Positions 6,274 to 9,509 of a DNA stretch of 9,509 nucleotides are shown here, in pieces. How positions within the stretch are numbered: the stretch's first letter is position 1; every line of letters begins with the position of its first letter. This DNA is from an uncultured Spartobacteria bacterium (GTDB taxonomy: Bacteria > Verrucomicrobiota > Verrucomicrobiae > Chthoniobacterales > UBA6821). Under the pieces are notes generated by a model, which worked only from the letters and a program-made list of their open reading frames with translations, had not been told where the DNA came from and ran no database searches. Position numbers and translations under genes: made by a program. Location: NCBI GenBank assembly GCA_903919105.1, contig CAIXGT010000192.1:1-9509 (forward strand), read 5' to 3'.

Positions 6274-7053
6274 TCAACCCATCTCACCCTCGGATTCCTG
6301 ATGCAGGATTTCCTTCAGTCGGAGAGAGGCTGTGCGACCGATGGAGAGGGGTTCCTCCAGGCCATGAAACCGGAGCAGCGTCTGATCACGGCTGATCCAT
6401 TCCGTGCTACGCAGAAGTCCGTAATGAATGATCAGAGAACGGTCGAGCTTCTGGAATTCGTCCATTTCCAGCACGGCATCCCACTCGCCGAGGCGTCGTC
6501 GATAGACAATGGGGATCGTTACATTGCTGAATTGCACCTCGGTGTAATTCACAGCCGCCCGGATCCAGATAATTGAGGCGATCGGGATATGCTCCTCCTT
6601 TCCATCTTGCCTTGAGTCGAGATGCAGAATCCCCCTGGCGAGATCCAGATCGGAAGTGGAGGCTTCTTTCTGCTCCGCGATGGATTCTGTCCAGAGGGGG
6701 TTTTTGAGCACCCGTATTCTTTCGATAGTCTTTTCTAGCCGATAGGGATCCACGGGTTTCACCAGATAATCCACGGCCCCCGCCTCGAAGGCCGTCACGG
6801 CATATTCCTGATAGGCCGTGACAAAGACAACGCGTGTGGGCTGCTTGAGGTATTTCAGAATGGAGAATCCCGCCCCCCCCCTCATCTCCACATCGAGGAA
6901 GATGACCCCGGGAGTAGTTGTCTGCAGGAATTCCTTCGCCTCGGCTAGGCTCTGCAAGGCCGCGAGAACCTTGAACTCCGGATACGAGGAGAGGAGGGTG
7001 CGCATGCGGTAATTGGCCGCAGGTTCATCATCTATCAGGAGGGTAGAGAACAT
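6274..7053 (-). CDS. LytTR-family two-component response regulator
   Basis: The 259-residue protein has an N-terminal receiver domain (~3-117). Its acidic pair is Asp8-Asp9 (LLIDDEP), the phospho-acceptor is Asp54 (VIFLDVEM), the switch Thr is Thr79 (VVFVTAY) and the conserved Lys is Lys99 (DYLVKPVDP). After a linker (~118-150), a LytTR DNA-binding domain (~155-250) begins IIWIRAAVNYTEVQF, the beta-strand pattern of AlgR/AgrA/LytR regulators. It should bind direct repeats in promoters once phosphorylated by the partner kinase. It begins 21 bases after the kinase gene ends on the same strand, so the two form an operon. The ATG at 7053 has no Shine-Dalgarno. An oddity is a run of nine G on the coding strand (6873-6881) encoding Arg-Gly-Gly-Ala just after Asp54, where PG(M/L)(D/S)G is more usual. 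Confidence 0.92.
   Translation of the reverse strand: MFSTLLIDDEPAANYRMRTLLSSYPEFKVLAALQSLAEAKEFLQTTTPGVIFLDVEMRGGAGFSILKYLKQPTRVVFVTAYQEYAVTAFEAGAVDYLVKPVDPYRLEKTIERIRVLKNPLWTESIAEQKEASTSDLDLARGILHLDSRQDGKEEHIPIASIIWIRAAVNYTEVQFSNVTIPIVYRRRLGEWDAVLEMDEFQKLDRSLIIHYGLLRSTEWISRDQTLLRFHGLEEPLSIGRTASLRLKEILHQESEGEMG
6873..6881. repeat. homopolymer of nine C (nine G on the coding strand) inside the response regulator
   Basis: The plus strand has nine consecutive C at 6873-6881; on the coding strand the codons read ATG AGG GGG GGG GCG GGA. The tract lies in the loop after the phospho-acceptor Asp54, at residues ~58-61. Runs of this length are prone to slippage, and a one-base change would truncate the protein before the LytTR domain. 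Confidence 0.85.
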
Positions 7054-7074
7054 GGGTTGTGACTGGATGACTTC

Positions 7075-8220
7075 TTACTTCTGGCCGGTTGCTAGGACCG
7101 TGCGTCCGCCTGACAGGGGAATCATCACGGTGACACAGACATCTCCTCCCTCAGTTCTCACATCAAGGCGCGCCTCCTCCCCGAGTAGCAGATTGAGTCT
7201 CTTGCGGAGATTGCGGTGGGCACTCCCGGGAGAGCGGTTGACATCCGGTGATACCCAGAGACCATTATTGGTCACCGAGATCTTCAGGTGGCTCTGATCC
7301 ACTCCGGCATTCAACCTCACACGGAGTTTCCCCTCGCAGGTCATCGATCCATAGTGGATCGCATTCTCAAGCAGGGGTTGGATCATCATCGGGGGGACCC
7401 GTACCGCACGTGCAGCCACATCGCAAGTGATACTGCACTGCAGATGCTCACCGAAGCGCGATTTTTGGACCACGAGATAGTGCTGGATGATATCCAGTTC
7501 GCGGGCCAGTTGCTCCAGCGGACGCGTCTCCCTGAGGGAGAACCGGAGAAAGGAGGAGAGATTTTGCGTCACCATCTCCACATCTTCCGGGCTATCCTTG
7601 TTGGCGACGATCGCATTGAGTGAGTTGAAGAGAAAGTGGGGGTTCAGCTGTGCCTGCAGGTACTTCAGTTCATTGGCGCTGGATTCCGCCTCGGCACGGC
7701 TTGCCCGGATCAGAGTGACGGAGTAGTCTTGGATCAGCCGCAGCAGGTAATAGAGACTGATCCATATTCCGATAATAAAGAGCCGTCCCGCCATCAGTGC
7801 CTGATGTTGGATCGTTTGCTGAAGGTCCTGAAAGATTTTCAGATGCTGCGCCGCCAGAGTGAGTGCCGATTGCTCGATCACCACGATGAAGATACAGGCC
7901 AGGATGACCATCAGGACACGGGGCACACTCCCCTGACGCAGGAACAACGGATGTTGCAGACCGTAGGCCAGCAGGGATGTCCCGGTGAATCCGATCGCCA
8001 CACGCATCCCCGCGATGGCAACCTCATGATCCATCGGGTGGAAGACATGAACCAGCAAAAGCACTAAGAGGCCCACAACAAGCCAGAATGTCGTCTGAAA
8101 GATCCAGAAGATCAGCGCCTGTTTATTTCGGGATGCCCATCCCGCGATCGCGCCGAACTCGTCTCCCGGCTTGATTGTGTTGATCGGGGCGAATGACTCC
8201 GGAGATGTCGCATGGGACAT
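7075..8220 (-). CDS. LytS/YehU-type sensor histidine kinase
   Basis: With the ATG at 8220-8218 the protein has 381 residues. Four membrane segments lie at ~34-60, ~67-88, ~102-120 and ~141-163. A short coiled region follows, then the His_kinase domain: QAQLNPHFLFNSLNA (~189-203) with phospho-accepting His195. The ATPase part has the N box QPLLENAIHYG (~281-291) with Asn286. The G1 motif reads TNNGLW rather than D-x-G-x-G, and the G2 motif GSAHRNLRKRLNLLLG (~332-347) stands in for GIGLxNxxxRL. Asn for Asp at G1 is seen in part of this family. I chose 8220 because GGGGAG lies just upstream, one of the few Shine-Dalgarno-like sites here. A TTG at 8301 would add 27 residues with a hydrophobic stretch and remains possible. 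It has no extracellular sensor domain, so the signal is probably read within or near the membrane. It pairs with the LytTR regulator downstream. Confidence 0.9.
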   Translation of the reverse strand: MSHATSPESFAPINTIKPGDEFGAIAGWASRNKQALIFWIFQTTFWLVVGLLVLLLVHVFHPMDHEVAIAGMRVAIGFTGTSLLAYGLQHPLFLRQGSVPRVLMVILACIFIVVIEQSALTLAAQHLKIFQDLQQTIQHQALMAGRLFIIGIWISLYYLLRLIQDYSVTLIRASRAEAESSANELKYLQAQLNPHFLFNSLNAIVANKDSPEDVEMVTQNLSSFLRFSLRETRPLEQLARELDIIQHYLVVQKSRFGEHLQCSITCDVAARAVRVPPMMIQPLLENAIHYGSMTCEGKLRVRLNAGVDQSHLKISVTNNGLWVSPDVNRSPGSAHRNLRKRLNLLLGEEARLDVRTEGGDVCVTVMIPLSGGRTVLATGQK

Positions 8221-8390
8221 GCTCTCCCCTACGAGTGCGCGGTCCTCGCTGAGTGCTCCATTGGTCAACACTACGACTAGTAGCAACGACTTGGCATGCA
8301 AGACCAGTGGATATTTTTATTCGCTCCGTGCTGTTTCCAGTGGGTGAAGATTCGAAGCAGGCAAGAAGGAACCCTTCCTGGGGGATTTTT

Positions 8391-8438
8391 AAACCACAGA
8401 GGGATCAGCCGAGAGACCGAAGAGGACTGCAGGGGTAG
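8391..8438 (+). repeat. dispersed intergenic repeat, copy A (AACCACAGAGGGA...)
   Basis: The copy begins AACCACAGAGGGA (8392-8404) and continues to GACCGAAGAGGACTGCA (8415-8431). The second motif is repeated exactly in copy B (8646-8662), and the first is repeated inverted in copy C (8863-8875). Purine-rich 'ACCACAGAGG' units of this kind are dispersed between genes in a number of bacterial genomes, including Verrucomicrobiota; function unknown. Confidence 0.7.
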
Positions 8439-8595
8439 TTAAAACTACTAGATGCCCTAATGAAGACTCATAGGGGGAGCTAGCACATTCAGCCTCTATT
8501 CAAGAGGGTCAGGGCACGTCTATGTTCTGGTTTTCATGAAATCAACAAACACGGCCCACGAGCAAATAAAGGGCTTCCTGATATGTTGCGTGGGT
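8435..8595 (+). other. folded block with several nested hairpins (possible RNA structure)
   Basis: GTAGT (8435-8439) pairs with ACTAC (8444-8448). Immediately after, TAGA-TGCCCT (8449-8458) pairs with AGGGCA-cg-TCTA (8511-8522), a 10-bp closing helix with a 2-base bulge. Inside are CCTCT/AGAGG (8493-8497 with 8503-8507) and ATGA-AGAC-TCAT (8460-8471); the alternative CCCT/AGGG extension of the latter competes with the outer helix. A further hairpin pairs GCCCACG-ag-CAA (8554-8565) with TTG-CGTGGGT (8586-8595), counting one G-T pair. No T-run follows. The helices are shorter than at 8704-8832 and chance is a real alternative. Confidence 0.35.
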
Positions 8596-8627
8596 AGTAA
8601 GGGGGCCAATGGGATAGGGGATTATTC

Positions 8628-8669
8628 ACCACCGAGGTCACCGAGGACCGAAGAGGACTGCAAGGGAAG
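8628..8669 (+). repeat. dispersed intergenic repeat, copy B (ACCACCGAGG...)
   Basis: The copy begins ACCACCGAGG (8628-8637) and contains the same 17 bases GACCGAAGAGGACTGCA (8646-8662) found in copy A, in the same orientation 231 bases away. A shorter relative, CCGAAGAGG, follows at about 8680, and CACCGAAGAG recurs near 8946. It lies ~35 bases upstream of the structured-RNA candidate. Confidence 0.7.
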
Positions 8670-8703
8670 AGAAGAGCACCCGAAGAGGCTACATTTGATG
8701 AGC

Positions 8704-8832
8704 AGGCATGGCAGCAGTTCCGATATGTCGAAACTTCCGTGTGATTGGGCGTGTGCTTATCTCTGCAAGCTTACTTGCACGAGTGAGCGCACAGTCAATC
8801 CTGCTCTGCGATGCAGAGCCCATGCCTTTTTT
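8704..8832 (+). ncRNA. candidate structured non-coding RNA with cloverleaf-like fold and terminator
   Basis: Read on the plus strand, AGGCATGG (8704-8711) pairs perfectly with CCATGCCT (8820-8827), enclosing three arms. Arm 1: AGTT-c-CGA (8716-8723) with TCG-a-AACT (8728-8735), loop TATG. Arm 2: a long hairpin in which GATTG (8743-8747) pairs with CAATC (8796-8800), GTGTGCTTA (8751-8759) with TGAGCGCAC (8784-8792), and CTCTGCAAG (8761-8769) with CTTGCA-c-GAG (8774-8783), loop CTTA; 23 pairs including two G-T. Arm 3: GCTCTGC-GAT-GCAGAGC (8803-8819), directly abutting the closing helix. A run of T ends at 8832 right after the helix, as in intrinsic terminators. The two G-T pairs and the T-run favour the plus strand. 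The layout recalls a tRNA, but there is no T-loop consensus, no CCA and the middle arm is far too long. No promoter was found; TACATT at 8690-8695 is a weak -10. It matches no RNA family I can recognise; the alternative is a palindromic mobile-element remnant. Confidence 0.6.
8803..8832 (+). terminator. hairpin plus T-run at the end of the RNA candidate
   Basis: The 7-bp hairpin GCTCTGC/GCAGAGC with a 3-base loop is followed by CCATGCC and six T (8827-8832). The hairpin is seven bases from the T-run, but the closing helix of the RNA candidate ends exactly at it, so either helix could cause termination. No protein gene lies upstream on the plus strand to use it, which supports a separate RNA transcript. 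Confidence 0.5.
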
Positions 8833-8858
8833 CCCCCAACTCTGGATGTCGGCCTCGG

Positions 8859-8876
8859 CTGTTCCCTCTGTGGTTC
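8859..8876 (-). repeat. dispersed intergenic repeat, copy C, inverted
   Basis: Read on the minus strand this is GAACCACAGAGGGAACAG, matching 16 of 18 bases of the start of copy A (8391-8408), with a perfect 13-base core. Copies A and C therefore form an inverted pair that brackets ~480 bases including both folded blocks. Confidence 0.65.
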
Positions 8877-9041
8877 AACCATGCGTTTCCTTGAATCCTT
8901 TCCCAGCGTCCCTGTGCGAGAAATCGCTCCTCCACCAAATGAAAACACCGAAGAGCCAAATAAGAAGATGGGCTTAGGGGGAGATGGTAAGACTACAAGC
9001 CGCTCGCGCCACACAATCATCCGGCAGGAAACCGAAATAAA

Positions 9042-9272
9042 CTATTCCGCGATTTCGACAGCAACCTTGCGGCCATCCCTCTCTGCTGAGGCCCTGAGAA
9101 GTTCGCGGATTGCTTGGATCGTGCTTCCTCCCTTGCCGATCAGACGACCCACATCGGTCTGACGCATGGAGAGAAAGTAAGTGGTTTTATCACCCTCCTG
9201 ACGATGGTTGATCACTACCTCGTCGGGAAACTCGACGAGCTGCTGCACCACATAGCGCAGGAACTCGTCCAT
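9042..9272 (-). CDS. khpA: KH-domain RNA-binding protein KhpA
   Basis: This 76-residue protein is a single type II KH domain, as in the KhpA/YlqC family. The nucleic-acid-binding loop is seen in DVGRLIGKGGSTIQAIREL (residues ~40-58), with the GxxG element IGKGG. KhpA is a small cytoplasmic RNA chaperone; in several bacteria it works with KhpB (Jag/EloR) and affects cell elongation and division through RNA binding. The length is normal for the family. The ATG is 11 bases after the rpsP stop, on the same strand, and this rpsP-khpA order is conserved in many bacteria; there is no Shine-Dalgarno, so translational coupling to rpsP is plausible. The usual next genes, rimM and trmD, do not follow here. 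Confidence 0.93.
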   Translation of the reverse strand: MDEFLRYVVQQLVEFPDEVVINHRQEGDKTTYFLSMRQTDVGRLIGKGGSTIQAIRELLRASAERDGRKVAVEIAE

Positions 9273-9283
9273 ACCAGTATCAA

Positions 9284-9509
9284 TTAGGCAGCAGGAGCCT
9301 CGGCAGGAGTCTCAAGGGAAGCCTTGCGAGCCTTCGTGATGAAGCTCTGGACTGTCTGAGAGGCACGTGCCCCGACGCTGAGCCAATACTCGGCGCGATC
9401 CAGATTGATCTTGTAGTTGTCACCGGCCTGCTTCGGGTCGTAGTGACCGATGAGCTCGATGAACTTGCCGTCACGAGGGCAGCGCTGGTCGGCTACCGTG
9501 ATACGGTAG
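9284..9509 (-). CDS. rpsP: 30S ribosomal protein S16 (5' end outside the window)
   Basis: The C-terminal 74 residues are present, beginning YRITVADQRCPRDGKFIELI and continuing with GHYDP and INLDRAEYWLSVGARASQTV. These are the conserved S16 segments (YRIVVADSRxPRDGRFIExIGxYxP and the INxxRAxYWLxxGAxPSxTV block). S16 binds 16S rRNA early and is needed for assembly of the 30S subunit body. The protein ends in a short Ala/Pro/Glu tail (ETPAEAPAA) after the lysine/arginine-rich FITKARKA. The stop is TAA at 9286-9284, and khpA starts 11 bases on. Roughly the first ten residues are missing at the window edge. The frame is short at this edge and easily missed because its start codon is not in the window. 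Confidence 0.95.
   Translation of the reverse strand, partial: YRITVADQRCPRDGKFIELIGHYDPKQAGDNYKINLDRAEYWLSVGARASQTVQSFITKARKASLETPAEAPAA

Larger units (their letters stand above)
8221..9041. other. ~820-base stretch without a credible protein gene
   Basis: Open frames here are short, overlap each other and have low-complexity or Cys/Arg/Ser-rich translations without domain motifs; the longest (8536-9162, plus) runs antisense through khpA. Instead the stretch holds three copies of a dispersed repeat, a folded block at 8435-8595 and a strong structured-RNA candidate with a terminator at 8704-8832. The kinase promoter should lie within 8221-8390 on the minus strand, but no clear -35/-10 pair was found. 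The last ~160 bases before khpA (8877-9041) show nothing beyond a small GCGA-GAAA-TCGC hairpin at 8916-8927. Confidence 0.7.

Noticed and set aside
8221..8301. N-terminal extension of the histidine kinase from a TTG at 8301
   Set aside because: The extension has no family support and no ribosome-binding site, while the ATG at 8220 has GGGGAG just upstream; kept only as an alternative.
8704..8832. tRNA, tmRNA or integron attC site
   Set aside because: No TTCRA-type T-loop, no CCA end, a 58-base middle arm, and none of the GTTRRRY/RYYYAAC core sites that mark attC.
8391..8832. CRISPR array
   Set aside because: The repeats are only two direct copies, unequal in flanks and 231 bases apart; no regular repeat-spacer pattern and no cas genes.
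8536..9162. 208-codon plus-strand open frame across the intergenic gap
   Set aside because: It runs antisense into khpA, contains repeat and RNA-candidate sequence, and its Cys/Arg/Pro/Ser-rich translation shows no fold or motif.
9280..9474. 64-codon minus-strand frame starting at 9474
   Set aside because: Wrong frame over rpsP; the next frame gives an unmistakable S16 sequence ending at 9284.

Overview
The window reads as a chromosomal stretch from a Gram-negative bacterium of moderately high GC. I lean towards the Verrucomicrobiota or a relative. Three things point there: an LptF/LptG-type lipopolysaccharide exporter implies an outer membrane; almost no gene has a recognisable Shine-Dalgarno sequence; and the intergenic DNA carries dispersed repeats of the AACCACAGAGG / ACCACCGAGG type, which I associate with that group. 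The assignment is inference and rests on no database search.

Layout from left to right. A partial putative lipoprotein (1-188, minus) lies downstream of a 615-residue membrane protein (242-2089, minus). That protein joins a Na+/solute-symporter-like transporter to a C-terminal hotdog (acyl-CoA thioesterase-type) domain. A ~200-base divergent spacer with a 12-bp palindrome and two back-to-back hairpins separates it from an LptF/LptG-family permease (2293-3399, plus, TTG start). A LOG-family nucleotide-monophosphate hydrolase-like protein (3463-4548, plus) and citramalate synthase CimA (4615-6186, plus) follow. The plus-strand genes meet a minus-strand LytS/LytTR-type two-component pair: kinase (7075-8220) and response regulator (6274-7053). 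A small tandem-repeat array fills the convergent gap. At the right edge, minus strand, are the KH-domain RNA-binding protein KhpA (9042-9272) and the 3' part of rpsP (9284-9509).

The most interesting part is the ~820-base stretch without a credible protein gene between the kinase start and khpA (8221-9041). It holds three copies of a dispersed repeat, two direct and one inverted. It also holds a striking plus-strand fold at 8704-8832: an 8-bp closing helix, a 7-bp hairpin, a long 23-bp interrupted hairpin and a 7-bp hairpin, with a T-run directly after the closing helix. I read this as a candidate structured non-coding RNA with a cloverleaf-like layout and a built-in terminator. I could not match it to a known RNA family. 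A second, weaker folded block lies at 8435-8595.

Functionally the genes are mostly unrelated housekeeping and envelope functions: LPS transport, isoleucine precursor synthesis, nucleotide salvage and ribosome assembly, plus one sensory system of unknown stimulus. Apart from the kinase/regulator pair and rpsP-khpA, I see no tight operons.
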